DNA of 64,000 nucleotides from Bradyrhizobium sp. 139 (GCF_023074175.1 NZ_JADPKS010000176.1:34470-98469), one strand, 5' to 3'. Shown: positions 42,259 through 50,873, counted from the first letter of the stretch. The notes: generated by a model not told the origin, from the sequence alone. Program-made: numbers and translations.

Positions 42259-43176
42259 TCAATGACGCGCCAGCGCGGGCTCGTCAACCGCGAGGCTGCT
42301 CTGCGCAATCTGCCGTGCGAGCTCGGCGACGCGCTCCACCGCCACGACGTCGGGCGAGGCGAGCCAGCTCGCCGTGAATGTCAGCGGCGCGATGTCCAGA
42401 TCCGTATCAAGCAGTTGCAGCCGCCCGTCCGCGAGCTCGTTCTCGACGATGGCGTTGGGGATCACGGCGATACCAAGACCCTCGACGGCCATATGGATGA
42501 CGGTCGCAAGCGAAGCGGAGGCGTGCAGGCGGATCGGCGGCAGCTCGGGCCGGTCGAACACCTCGCGCACGACCTCGTAGGGCCTGGTCTTGCGCGGGAA
42601 GGTGATGATCGGAAACCGCGCCAGCTCCGCGCGCGTGACCGGTCCATCGCCAAGTCCGAGCGAGGGGCTTGCGAGAAGGCCGATTGGATAATCCGCTAGC
42701 ACGCGGTTATGTACGCCGGAGGCCGACAGCGGTCCCACGACAAAGGCAAGCTCGATCTCCTGCGCGAGCAGGCGTGCGGTGAGGTTCGGCGTGATGTCGA
42801 CCTCGATCTCCAGCGACAGGTTCGGATAGACCTCGTTCATGCTCTTGACGAGCCGCGGCAGCCAGGTGTGCACGATGGTTTCGGCAACGCCGAGCCGCAT
42901 CACGCCGCGCATCGCCGAGCGATCGCCGACCTCGGCCACCATTGCGGCGCGCAGGCCGATCAGCTTCTCCGCATAGACCATCATCTGCCGGCCGCTCGGC
43001 GTCGGCGAGGCCACCCGATGGTCGCGATTGAGGAGCTTTACGCCCATCTCGCGCTCCAGCTGCGCAATGCGCTGGGAGATTGCGGGCTGCGTCGTATTGA
43101 GCCTTTGTGCAGCGCCACGGAAGCTGCCGAGCTTCACAACCCAGAGGAACGTCTCGATCGATCTGAAGTCCAGCAT
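42259..43176 (-). CDS. LysR-family transcriptional regulator
   Basis: A 305-residue regulator with the LysR winged helix at the N-terminus (FLWVVKLGSFRGAAQRLNTTQPAISQRIAQLEREMGVKLL) and a periplasmic-binding-protein-like effector domain. It leads the operon with the M20 hydrolase and two dehydrogenases, and is divergent from the DUF1445 gene. A T-N11-A palindrome lies 19 bases upstream of its start, as expected for autoregulation and activation of the divergent gene. Confidence 0.93.
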   Translation of the reverse strand: MLDFRSIETFLWVVKLGSFRGAAQRLNTTQPAISQRIAQLEREMGVKLLNRDHRVASPTPSGRQMMVYAEKLIGLRAAMVAEVGDRSAMRGVMRLGVAETIVHTWLPRLVKSMNEVYPNLSLEIEVDITPNLTARLLAQEIELAFVVGPLSASGVHNRVLADYPIGLLASPSLGLGDGPVTRAELARFPIITFPRKTRPYEVVREVFDRPELPPIRLHASASLATVIHMAVEGLGIAVIPNAIVENELADGRLQLLDTDLDIAPLTFTASWLASPDVVAVERVAELARQIAQSSLAVDEPALARH

Positions 43177-43194
43177 TGGAAGGATTTTCCCGAA

Positions 43195-43213
43195 CGATAA
43201 GGCATATTTATCG
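43195..43213. promoter_or_regulatory. LysR-type box CGATAA-N7-TTATCG
   Basis: CGATAA (43195-43200) and TTATCG (43208-43213) form a perfect inverted repeat. It contains ATAA-N7-TTAT, which has the T-N11-A form of LysR binding sites. It lies in the 119-base divergent gap between the LysR gene and the DUF1445 gene. Confidence 0.65.
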
Positions 43214-43295
43214 ATATTGATTAGAAAGGAAGATTAGACTTTATAGCACGGCTGGTGTTGGCTGTCTTTGTCGAGTTTATAGGCAGGTCGATCAC

Positions 43296-44111
43296 ATGAC
43301 TGTTTTGGTGGCAGCGCAGCAAACTGAAACGCCCGACACCCTCCCGAGCCGCCAGGCCCGGCTCGCCTATCGCGGCGGCCAGATTGGCTCTACGGCCGGG
43401 GTCGCCCCCGGCTTCGTCCAGGGCAATCTGGCGATCCTGCCGGCCGAATACGCCAGCGCCTTTCACCGCTTCTGCCAGCTCAATCCGAAGCCGTGCCCGA
43501 TCATCGGCATGTCCGATGTCGGCAGCCCCTACATCCCCGCACTCGGCGCCGATCTCGACATTCGCACCGACGTGCCGCGCTACCGCGTCTGGCGCGACGG
43601 CGCGGTGGTCGACGAGCCGACCGATGTGACCAAGCATTGGCGCGACGATCTCGTGACCTTCGTGCTCGGCTGCTCGTTCTCGTTCGAAGAGGCTCTGCTC
43701 GATGAGGGCATGCCGATCCGCCACATCGAGCAGAACGTTCGTGTGCCGATGTACCGCACCAACATAGCCTGCGGTGAGTCCGGTCCGTTCGCAGGTCCCA
43801 TGGTGGTGTCGATGCGCCCGTTCAAGGCGGCGGATGCGATCCGCGCGGTGCAGATCACCTCGCGTTATCCGGCCGTGCATGGTGCGCCCGTGCATCTCGG
43901 TCATCCGCATCTGATTGGCATCAAGGACATTGCCAAGCCGGACTACGGCGATCCCGTGCCGGTCGCCGATGACGAGATCCCGGTGTTCTGGGCCTGCGGC
44001 GTCACGCCGCAATCGGTGATCAACGCCGCCAAGCTGCCGTTCGCGATCACGCATTCGCCTGGCCTGATGCTCGTGACGGATCTCAAGAACAGGACCATGG
44101 CCGTGATTTAG
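43296..44111 (+). CDS. DUF1445 family protein (putative hydro-lyase / D-glutamate-cyclase type)
   Basis: The 271-residue protein matches the DUF1445/YcsI family: RLAYRGGQIGSTAGVAPGFVQGNLAILP, FHRFCQLNPKPCPIIG, VTFVLGCSFSFEEALL and FWACGVTPQSVI. Mammalian and bacterial relatives include D-glutamate cyclase; others are called putative hydro-lyases without proof. It is the first gene after the LysR control region and precedes the branched-chain-type transporter by 89 bases, so an imported acid or amide may be its substrate. Confidence 0.85.
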   Translation: MTVLVAAQQTETPDTLPSRQARLAYRGGQIGSTAGVAPGFVQGNLAILPAEYASAFHRFCQLNPKPCPIIGMSDVGSPYIPALGADLDIRTDVPRYRVWRDGAVVDEPTDVTKHWRDDLVTFVLGCSFSFEEALLDEGMPIRHIEQNVRVPMYRTNIACGESGPFAGPMVVSMRPFKAADAIRAVQITSRYPAVHGAPVHLGHPHLIGIKDIAKPDYGDPVPVADDEIPVFWACGVTPQSVINAAKLPFAITHSPGLMLVTDLKNRTMAVI

Positions 44112-44200
44112 TAGGCAGCGTTTGCTGCTTCTTCGGGCTTTACCGCATCCATCAATCGCTTCATTCGATCAGCCGAAATTCAGTAACAGGGGAATTTGCC

Positions 44201-45445
44201 ATGACGATCTCTCGCCGCGACGTGCTGTTAGGAGCCACCGCCACTGCTGCGCTGGTGCCGCTGGCGGCCCGCGCCCAGACCTCGGAAGTCGTGATCGGGG
44301 TCATCTATCCGTTCTCCGGCGGCAGCGCCCAGCAGGGCGTCGACGCGCAGAAGGCTTATGAGACCGCGCTCGAGGTCATCAACAAGGACACCGATTTCGA
44401 CCTGCCGCTGGCGAAGGGCGAGGGCCTGCCGGGTCTCGGCGGTGCAAAGGTGCGTCTCGTGTTCGCCGACCACCAGGCCGATCCGCAGAAGGGCCGCGCC
44501 GAGGCCGAGCGCCTGATCACGCAGGAAAAGGTCTCCGCCATCATCGGCACCTATCAGAGCGCAGTCGCCGTCACCGTCAGCCAGATCTGCGAACGCTACC
44601 AGATCCCGTTCGTCTCCGCCGACAACTCATCGCCCAGCCTGCATCGCCGCGGCCTCAAATATTACTTCCGCGCCGCGCCGCATGACGAAATGTACTCGGC
44701 CGCGATGTTCGACTTCTTCGATGCCTTGAAGAAGAAGGGCACCAAGATCGAGACGCTGTCGCTGTTTCACGAAGACACCATCTTCGGCACCGATTCCGGC
44801 AACGCCCAGGCTAAGATCGCCGGCGAGCGCGGCTACAAGATCGTCACCGACATCAAGTACCGCGCCAACTCGCCGTCGCTGTCGGCCGAGGTGCAGCAGC
44901 TCAAGTCCGCCAATGCCGACGTGCTGATGCCGTCGAGCTACACCACCGACGGCATCCTGCTGGTCAAGACCATGGGCGAGCTCGGCTACAAGCCGAACGC
45001 GATCGTGGCGCAGGACGCCGGTTTCTCGGAGAAGGCGCTCTATGATGCCGTCGGCGACAAGCTCGAAGGCGTGATCTCGCGCGGCACCTTCTCGCTCGAC
45101 CTCGCGCAGAAGCGCCCCATGGTCGGCAAGATCAACGAGATGTTCAAGGCGCGCTCGGGCAAGGACTTCAACGACCTGACCTCGCGCCAGTTCATGGGCC
45201 TGATTATCCTGGCCGACGCCATCAACCGCGCCAAGTCGGCCGATGGCGAGAAGATCCGCGATGCACTGGCCGCGACCGACATCCCGGGCGAGCAGACCAT
45301 CATGCCCTGGAAGCGCGTCAAGTTTGATGAGATGGGCCAGAACAACGACGCCGACCCGGTGCTGTTGCAATATGTCGGTGGCAAGTTCGTCACCATCTTC
45401 CCGCCGCAAGCCGCGATCGCCGAAGCGATCTGGCCGATGAAGTAA
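44201..45445 (+). CDS. branched-chain-type ABC transporter substrate-binding protein
   Basis: The 414-residue protein starts with a twin-arginine-type signal (MTISRRDVLLGATATAALVPLAARA), suggesting Tat export. The mature part is a type I periplasmic binding protein: VVIGVIYPFSGGSAQQGVDAQKAYETAL, LVFADHQADPQKGRAEAERLI and ADVLMPSSYTTDGILLVKTM. These proteins bind amino acids, amides, ureides or aromatic acids, not only leucine. AGGGGAAT is well placed before the ATG. The matching permease and ATPase genes follow after a hairpin and a repeat. Confidence 0.92.
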   Translation: MTISRRDVLLGATATAALVPLAARAQTSEVVIGVIYPFSGGSAQQGVDAQKAYETALEVINKDTDFDLPLAKGEGLPGLGGAKVRLVFADHQADPQKGRAEAERLITQEKVSAIIGTYQSAVAVTVSQICERYQIPFVSADNSSPSLHRRGLKYYFRAAPHDEMYSAAMFDFFDALKKKGTKIETLSLFHEDTIFGTDSGNAQAKIAGERGYKIVTDIKYRANSPSLSAEVQQLKSANADVLMPSSYTTDGILLVKTMGELGYKPNAIVAQDAGFSEKALYDAVGDKLEGVISRGTFSLDLAQKRPMVGKINEMFKARSGKDFNDLTSRQFMGLIILADAINRAKSADGEKIRDALAATDIPGEQTIMPWKRVKFDEMGQNNDADPVLLQYVGGKFVTIFPPQAAIAEAIWPMK

Positions 45446-45452
45446 GCGGGGA

Positions 45453-45478
45453 GCGGGAGCTCAGACGGTAGCTCCCGC
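45453..45478 (+). terminator. stem-loop after binding-protein gene
   Basis: GCGGGAGCT (45453-45461) and AGCTCCCGC (45470-45478) form a perfect 9-bp stem with an 8-base loop, eight bases after the stop codon. No T-run follows. It may protect the 3' end of the binding-protein message or cause partial termination before the permease genes. Confidence 0.55.
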
Positions 45479-45574
45479 CCTCATCCTGAGGAGCGGGCGT
45501 AGCCCGCGTCTCGAAGGACGAGGGCGTGGCCATCCTTCGAGACGCGCGCAGGGGCGCGCTCCTCAGGATGAGGG
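45478..45574. repeat. CCTCATCCTGAGGAGC-type intergenic palindrome
   Basis: The outer arms CCCTCATCCTGAGGAGC and GCTCCTCAGGATGAGGG are exactly complementary; inner GTCTCGAAGGACG is answered by CATCCTTCGAGACG. It is a large nested hairpin sitting inside the liv operon between binding-protein and permease genes. Confidence 0.88.
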
Positions 45575-45595
45575 TGTAATTCGGGGGACGAACTT

Positions 45596-46474
45596 TTGAC
45601 AGCCCAAGCCATTATCCAGAGTCTCGCGAGCGGCCTTCTCATGGGCCTGCTCTACGGACTGATCGCCGTCGGCCTCGCGCTGATCTTCGGCCTGATGGAC
45701 GTCGTGAACTTCGCTCATGGCGAGTTCCTGATGATCGCGATGTATGTGAGCTTCTTCCTGTTTACGTTCTTTGCCATCGCCCCCTTGCTGTCGGCGCCGC
45801 TGGTGGCCGCCGCGCTGTTCGTGCTGGGGGCGGTGGTCTATCTATTGATTGTACGGTTCGCGATGCGGGCCAAGGCCAATGCCGGCATGGTGCAGATATT
45901 CTCCACCTTCGGACTCGCCATCGTGATGCGCGGGCTGGCCCAGTTCTTCTTCACGCCGGACTATCGCAGCATCCCGCAGTCCTGGTTCGGCGGCAAAACC
46001 ATCTCGGTCGCCGGCATCTTCCTGCCGGAGCCGCAACTGATCGGCGCGCTGGTTTCGATTCTCGCCTTTGCCGGTCTCTACTTCTTCATCCATCGCACCG
46101 ATTTCGGGCGTGCGCTGGAGGCAACGCGTGAAGACCCTGGCGCGGTGGCGCTGGTCGGCATCGACAAGAATCGCGTATTCGCGCTGGGCTGGGGCCTGGG
46201 CGCCGCGCTGGTCGGTCTTGCCGGCGCGATCATGGCGAGCTTCTTCTACATCTATCCCGACGTCGGCGCGTCCTTTGCGCTGATCGCCTACGTGACGGTT
46301 GCACTCGGCGGCTTCGGCAGCGTGTTCGGCGCCTTCGCCGGCGGCATCATCGTCGGGCTCGTCGAAGCGACCACCGCCTTGGTGCTACCGCCCTCGCTGA
46401 AATCGGTCGGCATCTATGCCGTCTATCTGCTCGTCGTCTTTATCCGGCCGCGTGGCCTGTTCGGGTCGATGTGA
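45596..46474 (+). CDS. branched-chain-type ABC transporter permease LivH-like
   Basis: A 292-residue permease with about eight helices: LASGLLMGLLYGLIAVGLALIFGLMDVVNFAHGEF is the LivH signature near the N-terminus and AFAGGIIVGLVEATTALVL is near the end. It appears to start with TTG at 45596, which has GGGGGA about 7 bases upstream; no nearby ATG or GTG in frame has comparable support. A weak start codon after a repeat would lower its translation relative to the binding protein. Its stop overlaps the LivM-like start. Confidence 0.9.
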   Translation: MTAQAIIQSLASGLLMGLLYGLIAVGLALIFGLMDVVNFAHGEFLMIAMYVSFFLFTFFAIAPLLSAPLVAAALFVLGAVVYLLIVRFAMRAKANAGMVQIFSTFGLAIVMRGLAQFFFTPDYRSIPQSWFGGKTISVAGIFLPEPQLIGALVSILAFAGLYFFIHRTDFGRALEATREDPGAVALVGIDKNRVFALGWGLGAALVGLAGAIMASFFYIYPDVGASFALIAYVTVALGGFGSVFGAFAGGIIVGLVEATTALVLPPSLKSVGIYAVYLLVVFIRPRGLFGSM

Positions 46475-47457
46475 TGGACAAGAATTTTACAGCGCGGCGC
46501 CGCCGCGACCTGATCATCGCCGCGGTGCTGGCCGCGCTCGCTGCGCTCGCGCCGCTGTTCGTGAGGGACGTCTACGTCCAGAACATCCTGATCCTGACCT
46601 TGATGTATGCGGCTCTTTCCCAGAGCTGGAACATCCTCTCCGGCTATTGCGGGCAAATCTCGCTGGGACACGCGCTCTATTTCGGCATCGGCGCCTACAC
46701 CACCGAACTGCTGTTCACCAAGTTCGGCGTGCTGCCATGGTTCGGCATGGTCGGCGGCGGCGTGATTGCAGCTCTCATCGCAATGGGGCTGGGCTATCCC
46801 TTCTTCCGCCTGCGCGGCCACTACTTCGTGATCGCTACCATCGTGATCGCCGAGATCGGTCTGCTCTTGTTCCAGAACTGGGAGTGGGCAGGGGCCGCGA
46901 TGGGAATCACCATTCCGGTGCGCGGCGACAGCTGGCTGAAGTTCCAGTTCATGCGCAGCAAACTGCCGTACTTCTATTTCGCGCTGGGGCTGTGCAGCCT
47001 GGCCTGGTTCGTCACTTGGTGGCTCGAAGACTCGAAATGGGGTTTCTGGTGGCGCGCAGTGAAGGACAATCCTGAAGCGGCCGAGAGCCTCGGCGTCGTG
47101 GTATTCAACTCCAAGATGGGCGCAGCTGCGGTTTCCGCTTTCCTCGTCGCCATCGGCGGCGCCTTCTATGCACAGTTTCTCGCCTATATCGATCCTGAGA
47201 GCGTCATGGGATTCCAGTTCTCGCTGCTGATGGCGCTGCCGGCCGTGCTCGGCGGCATCGGCACCCTCTGGGGGCCGGTGCTCGGCGCGGCCATCCTGAT
47301 CCCGATGACGGAACTGACGCGCTCCTATATCGGCGGCTCCGGTCGCGGCGTCGACCTGATCGTCTACGGCACCCTGATCGTGCTGATCTCACTGGCGCTG
47401 CCGCAGGGCCTGGTGAGCCTGTTCTCACGCACAAAATCGAAGGGAGCCACGCGATGA
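46474..47457 (+). CDS. branched-chain-type ABC transporter permease LivM-like
   Basis: A 327-residue permease with LSQSWNILSGYCGQISLGHALYFGIGAY, a LivM hallmark, and AVKDNPEAAESLGVVVFNSKMGAAAVSAFLVAIGGAFYAQF, the ATPase-facing loop. The ATG at 46474 overlaps the LivH-like stop (TGATG); GTG at 46471 is an alternative. It forms the heteromeric channel with the LivH-like protein. Confidence 0.92.
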   Translation: MDKNFTARRRRDLIIAAVLAALAALAPLFVRDVYVQNILILTLMYAALSQSWNILSGYCGQISLGHALYFGIGAYTTELLFTKFGVLPWFGMVGGGVIAALIAMGLGYPFFRLRGHYFVIATIVIAEIGLLLFQNWEWAGAAMGITIPVRGDSWLKFQFMRSKLPYFYFALGLCSLAWFVTWWLEDSKWGFWWRAVKDNPEAAESLGVVVFNSKMGAAAVSAFLVAIGGAFYAQFLAYIDPESVMGFQFSLLMALPAVLGGIGTLWGPVLGAAILIPMTELTRSYIGGSGRGVDLIVYGTLIVLISLALPQGLVSLFSRTKSKGATR

Positions 47458-48185
47458 CCGCGCTCCTCGAAACCCGCGGCGTCTGGCAGCGGTTCGGCGG
47501 CCTCGTCGCTAACAGCGACGTCTCGATCTCGGTCGGGCGCGGCGAGATCGTTGGCCTGATCGGCCCGAACGGTGCCGGCAAGTCGACGCTGTTCAATCTC
47601 ATCGCCGGCGTCCTGCCGCCGACCCAAGGATCGATCTGGTTCGACGGCGAGGATGTCACCAAACTGCTGGCCGCCGAGCGCTGCCAGCGCGGCGTCGGGC
47701 GCACCTTCCAGGTCGTCAAGAGTTTTGAGACCATGACGGTCATCGACAACGTCATCGTCGGCGCCCTCGTGCGCAACACGGTCATGCGCGAGGCGCGCCG
47801 CAAGGCGCATGATGTGCTCGAATTCACCGGCCTTGCTGCGCGCGCCGACGTGCTCGCGAGCGATCTCGTGCCGGCCGAGAAGCGCCGGCTCGAGGTCGCC
47901 CGTGCGCTCGCGACCGAACCAAAACTGCTGCTGCTCGACGAAGTCCTGACTGGCCTCACGCCGACCGAGGCGCAGACCGGCGTCGCGCTGGTGCGCAAGG
48001 TGCGCGATACCGGCATTACCGTGCTGATGGTCGAGCATGTCATGGAGATCGTGATGCCGCTGGTCGACCGCGCCATCGTGCTCGACCTCGGCAAGGTGCT
48101 GGTCGAGGGCAAGCCTTCTGAGGTCGTCCGCGATCCCAAGGTGATCAGCGCATATCTGGGAGATCGTCATGCTGTCGGTGCATGA
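47454..48185 (+). CDS. branched-chain-type ABC transporter ATPase LivG-like
   Basis: A 243-residue ABC ATPase. Walker A is GPNGAGKSTLFNLIAG and Walker B LLLLDEVLTGLTPTEA. The signature loop is degenerate: ASDLVPAEKRRLEVARAL has VPAEK in place of the usual LSGGQ-type (LSYGQ in LivG) sequence. The start overlaps the LivM-like stop by four bases. The atypical signature may still work as part of a heterodimer with the LivF-like subunit. Confidence 0.9.
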   Translation: MTALLETRGVWQRFGGLVANSDVSISVGRGEIVGLIGPNGAGKSTLFNLIAGVLPPTQGSIWFDGEDVTKLLAAERCQRGVGRTFQVVKSFETMTVIDNVIVGALVRNTVMREARRKAHDVLEFTGLAARADVLASDLVPAEKRRLEVARALATEPKLLLLDEVLTGLTPTEAQTGVALVRKVRDTGITVLMVEHVMEIVMPLVDRAIVLDLGKVLVEGKPSEVVRDPKVISAYLGDRHAVGA

Positions 48186-48873
48186 AGTCACGACCGCCTA
48201 TCAGGGCCTGGTCGCGATCTCCGCGGTCAGCATTGACGTCGCCAAGGGCGAGATCGTCTGCGTCGCCGGCGCCAATGGGGCCGGCAAGTCGACGCTGCTC
48301 AAATCCATTGCCGGCGCCGAGCGTCCGCGCTCGGGCACAGTGACCTTCGACGGCAAGCGCCTCGACGGCATGGCGCAGCACCACATCACCGCCACCGGGA
48401 TCGCCTATGTGCCGGAGAACCGCCGCCTGTTTCCACGCCTGTCTGTGCGCGACAATCTTCGCCTCGGCAGCTATCTCTACCGCGGCGAGGCCGACCGCGA
48501 GAGCCCGCTCGATCTCGTCTTCCAGCTGTTTCCGCGCCTGTCGGAACGCCTGGAGCAGCGCGCCGAGACGCTAAGCGGTGGTGAGCAGCAGATGCTCGCC
48601 ATCGGCCGCGCGCTGATGACGCGCCCGCGGCTATTGATGCTGGACGAGCCCTCGCAGGGCATCATGCCAAAACTGGTCGACGAAATCTTCCAAGCCGTGA
48701 AGCGCATCCGCGACGCCGGCATGACCGTGCTGATCGTCGAGCAGCGCATGGCCGAGTGCCTCGAGATCGCCGACCGCGCCTACATCCTGCAAACCGGCCG
48801 TGTGCTGATGCAGGGCGCGTCGGCGGAGATCAAGGGCAACCCGGACGTGCGCAAGGCGTATCTGGGGCTGTAG
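48169..48873 (+). CDS. branched-chain-type ABC transporter ATPase LivF-like
   Basis: A 234-residue ABC ATPase with Walker A GANGAGKSTLLKSIAG, signature ETLSGGEQQMLAIGRAL and Walker B LLMLDEPSQGIMPKLV, then VLIVEQRMAECLE for the switch histidine region (here Gln follows Glu). It overlaps the LivG-like gene by 17 bases and ends the five-gene transporter set. Confidence 0.93.
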   Translation: MLSVHEVTTAYQGLVAISAVSIDVAKGEIVCVAGANGAGKSTLLKSIAGAERPRSGTVTFDGKRLDGMAQHHITATGIAYVPENRRLFPRLSVRDNLRLGSYLYRGEADRESPLDLVFQLFPRLSERLEQRAETLSGGEQQMLAIGRALMTRPRLLMLDEPSQGIMPKLVDEIFQAVKRIRDAGMTVLIVEQRMAECLEIADRAYILQTGRVLMQGASAEIKGNPDVRKAYLGL

Positions 48874-48889
48874 CTGCGATCGCAATTTT

Positions 48890-48957
48890 GTAGCCCGGAT
48901 GAGCGAAGCGATATCCGGGGCGCCGGTCCCGCATGTCGCTGCGCTCATGCGGGCTAC
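48890..48957. repeat. GTAGCCCGGATGAGCG-type intergenic palindrome
   Basis: GTAGCCCGGATGAGCGAAGCGA on the left is answered by TCGCTGCGCTCATGCGGGCTAC on the right, an imperfect hairpin. It separates the convergent LivF-like gene and the small gene of the otn cluster. Confidence 0.82.
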
Positions 48958-49166
48958 GATTGTTGTCCGAGCCTTGCACTGGCCGCCGCCAATAGCATCG
49001 CTTCAACAATAGTGTCGAACTCTTCCTTGCCGACTGGATCAGTTGCGCTCAGCTCATCGTACGTCTTTTCGTACGGAGACCACCAGTGGTGACGCAAACC
49101 CGCTTCGTGGAGAACACGGGCAGCGGCTTCTATCTCAGTCGGTGTAGGCCGTGTTGGTTCAGTCAT
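48954..49166 (-). CDS. small conserved-looking hypothetical protein
   Basis: A 70-residue protein beginning MTEPTRPTPTEIEAAARVLHEAGL and containing HHWWSPYEKTYDELSATD and EEFDTIVEAMLLAA. It has a normal amino-acid composition and helical character. Its ATG overlaps the otnC-like stop by eight bases (ATGACTGA), which suggests translational coupling. Its last codons run into the intergenic repeat. I do not recognise the family; the protein could be a minor operon passenger. Confidence 0.55.
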   Translation of the reverse strand: MTEPTRPTPTEIEAAARVLHEAGLRHHWWSPYEKTYDELSATDPVGKEEFDTIVEAMLLAAASARLGQQS

Positions 49167-49836
49167 GCTCGTGCCCGTGCTCCGGCAGCATCACCCCGAA
49201 CACCTTCACCAGATCCGTCACCTGCTCCGGCGACAGATAGCGCGGGTTCATCCCGCGCAGCAGCAGGTACAGCTTCGCTGTCTCCTCCAGTTCCTCGGTT
49301 GCAAACACCGCCGCTTCCAGCGTGTCGCCGGCGACAACCGGGCCGTGATTGGCGAGCAGCACCGATGAATATTTCCCCGCCAGCCCCTTGATCGCATCCG
49401 CGACCGCCGGATCGCCGGGCCGGTAATAGGGCACGAGCGCGGTGGCGCCGCATTTCATCAGATAATAGGCCGTCATCGGCGGCAGCGCAGCGCGCGGGTC
49501 GATCTCCGGAAGCATCGAAAGCGCGACCGAATGGGTGGAATGCAGATGCACGATCGCGCGCGCGCTGCCGCGTGTGTCGTAGAGCGCGGTGTGCAGTGGA
49601 ACTTCCTTGGTCGGCGCATCGCCCGAAACCAGCCGGCGCTGATCGTCCAGCCGCGACATCTTCGCGGGATCGAGGAAGCCGAGCGAGGCATTGGTCGGGG
49701 TCACCAGCCAGCCGCCGCCGTCCAGCCTGACGCTGATATTGCCGGAGGAGCCGGGTGTCAGCCCACGCTCGAACAGGGACCGTCCGAAACGGCAAATGTC
49801 TTCGCGTAGCCGTGTCTCGTTGGTCATGGCCGTCAT
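49159..49836 (-). CDS. otnC: class II aldolase-family 3-oxo-tetronate 4-phosphate decarboxylase (OtnC-like)
   Basis: The 225-residue protein has the class II aldolase/adducin fold: GLTPGSSGNISVRLDGGGWLVTPT, HLHSTHSVALSML with two metal histidines, and LLANHGPVVAGDTLEAA. In the L-threonate/D-erythronate pathway, OtnC decarboxylates 3-oxo-tetronate 4-phosphate to dihydroxyacetone phosphate. The start is taken at 49836 (MTAMTNET); 49827 is an alternative, and the frame further upstream overlaps the divergent control region. The gene is divergent from ltnD, 103 bases away, and the whole otn set is present. Confidence 0.88.
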   Translation of the reverse strand: MTAMTNETRLREDICRFGRSLFERGLTPGSSGNISVRLDGGGWLVTPTNASLGFLDPAKMSRLDDQRRLVSGDAPTKEVPLHTALYDTRGSARAIVHLHSTHSVALSMLPEIDPRAALPPMTAYYLMKCGATALVPYYRPGDPAVADAIKGLAGKYSSVLLANHGPVVAGDTLEAAVFATEELEETAKLYLLLRGMNPRYLSPEQVTDLVKVFGVMLPEHGHEHD

Positions 49837-49939
49837 GTCCGTTTGTCTCACGCTTTGGCAGCGCGGCCAAGCCGTGTTATTCGATTGCCAAGCTGCCGCA
49901 AAGGGTGGCCGTCCGGGAAACGTCGCAAGGATCAGTTGC

Positions 49940-50857
49940 ATGTCCGCCTCCACGTCACAGAATCAGCGCATCGCCGTCATCGGGCTCGGCTCGATGGGGT
50001 TTGGCATGGCGACCTCGCTGAAACGGGCCGGCTTTGCCGTCACCGGCTGCGACGTCTCGACCGATGCGGTGGCTCGCTTCGTGAAGGACGGCGGCGCCGG
50101 CGCCAGGGCGCCGTCTGAGGCGGCCAAGGATGCCGACATCGTCGTCAGCGTCGTCGTCAATGCAGCGCAGACCGAGACCATCCTGTTCGGCAAGGATGGC
50201 GCCGCCGAGACCATGCCGAAGGACAGCGTCTTCCTGTCCTCCGCCACCATGGATCCCGACGTGGCGCGGCGCCTCGCCAAGCAGTTGGAGGCGACCGGCC
50301 GGCATTACCTGGATGCACCGATCTCCGGCGGCGCGCAGCGCGCCGCGCAGGGCGAACTGACGATCCTCGCCTCCGGCAGCCCCGCCGCCTTTGCAAAGGC
50401 GCGGCCGGCGCTCGATGCCATGGCCGCCAAGCTCTACGAGTTGGGCGATGCTGCAGGGCAGGGCGCCGCCTTCAAGATGATCAATCAGTTGCTCGCCGGC
50501 GTGCACATCGCCGCTGCCAGCGAAGCGATCGCGTTCGCGGCCAAGCAGGGACTCGACATCCGCAAGGTCTATGAGGTGATCACGGCCTCCGCCGGCAATT
50601 CCTGGATGTTTGAAAACCGCATGCCGCACGTGCTCGACGGCGACTATACGCCGCGTAGCGCGGTCGAGATCTTCGTCAAGGACCTCGGCATCATCCAGGA
50701 CATGGCGCGCAGCGCCAGATTCCCGGTGCCGGTCTCGGCTGCGGCGCTCCAGATGTTCCTGATGACGGCCGCCGCCGGCATGGGCCGCGATGATGACGCG
50801 TCGGTGGCGCGGATGTATGCGCAGGTCACCGGCGTCAAGCTGCCCGGCGACAAGTAG
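49940..50857 (+). CDS. ltnD: L-threonate dehydrogenase (beta-hydroxyacid dehydrogenase family, LtnD-like)
   Basis: The 305-residue NAD-dependent enzyme has IAVIGLGSMGFGMATSLKRAG (cofactor loop), DAPISGGAQRAAQGELTILASG (substrate loop), GQGAAFKMINQLLAG with the catalytic lysine and YTPRSAVEIFVKDLG. It oxidises C2 of L-threonate to 2-oxo-tetronate. AAGGA lies 9 bases before the ATG at 49940. The upstream frame is open but overlaps otnC. Its identification depends partly on the otnI and otnK neighbours. Confidence 0.88.
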   Translation: MSASTSQNQRIAVIGLGSMGFGMATSLKRAGFAVTGCDVSTDAVARFVKDGGAGARAPSEAAKDADIVVSVVVNAAQTETILFGKDGAAETMPKDSVFLSSATMDPDVARRLAKQLEATGRHYLDAPISGGAQRAAQGELTILASGSPAAFAKARPALDAMAAKLYELGDAAGQGAAFKMINQLLAGVHIAAASEAIAFAAKQGLDIRKVYEVITASAGNSWMFENRMPHVLDGDYTPRSAVEIFVKDLGIIQDMARSARFPVPVSAAALQMFLMTAAAGMGRDDDASVARMYAQVTGVKLPGDK

Positions 50858-50873
50858 AGCTAAGAGGACTCCG

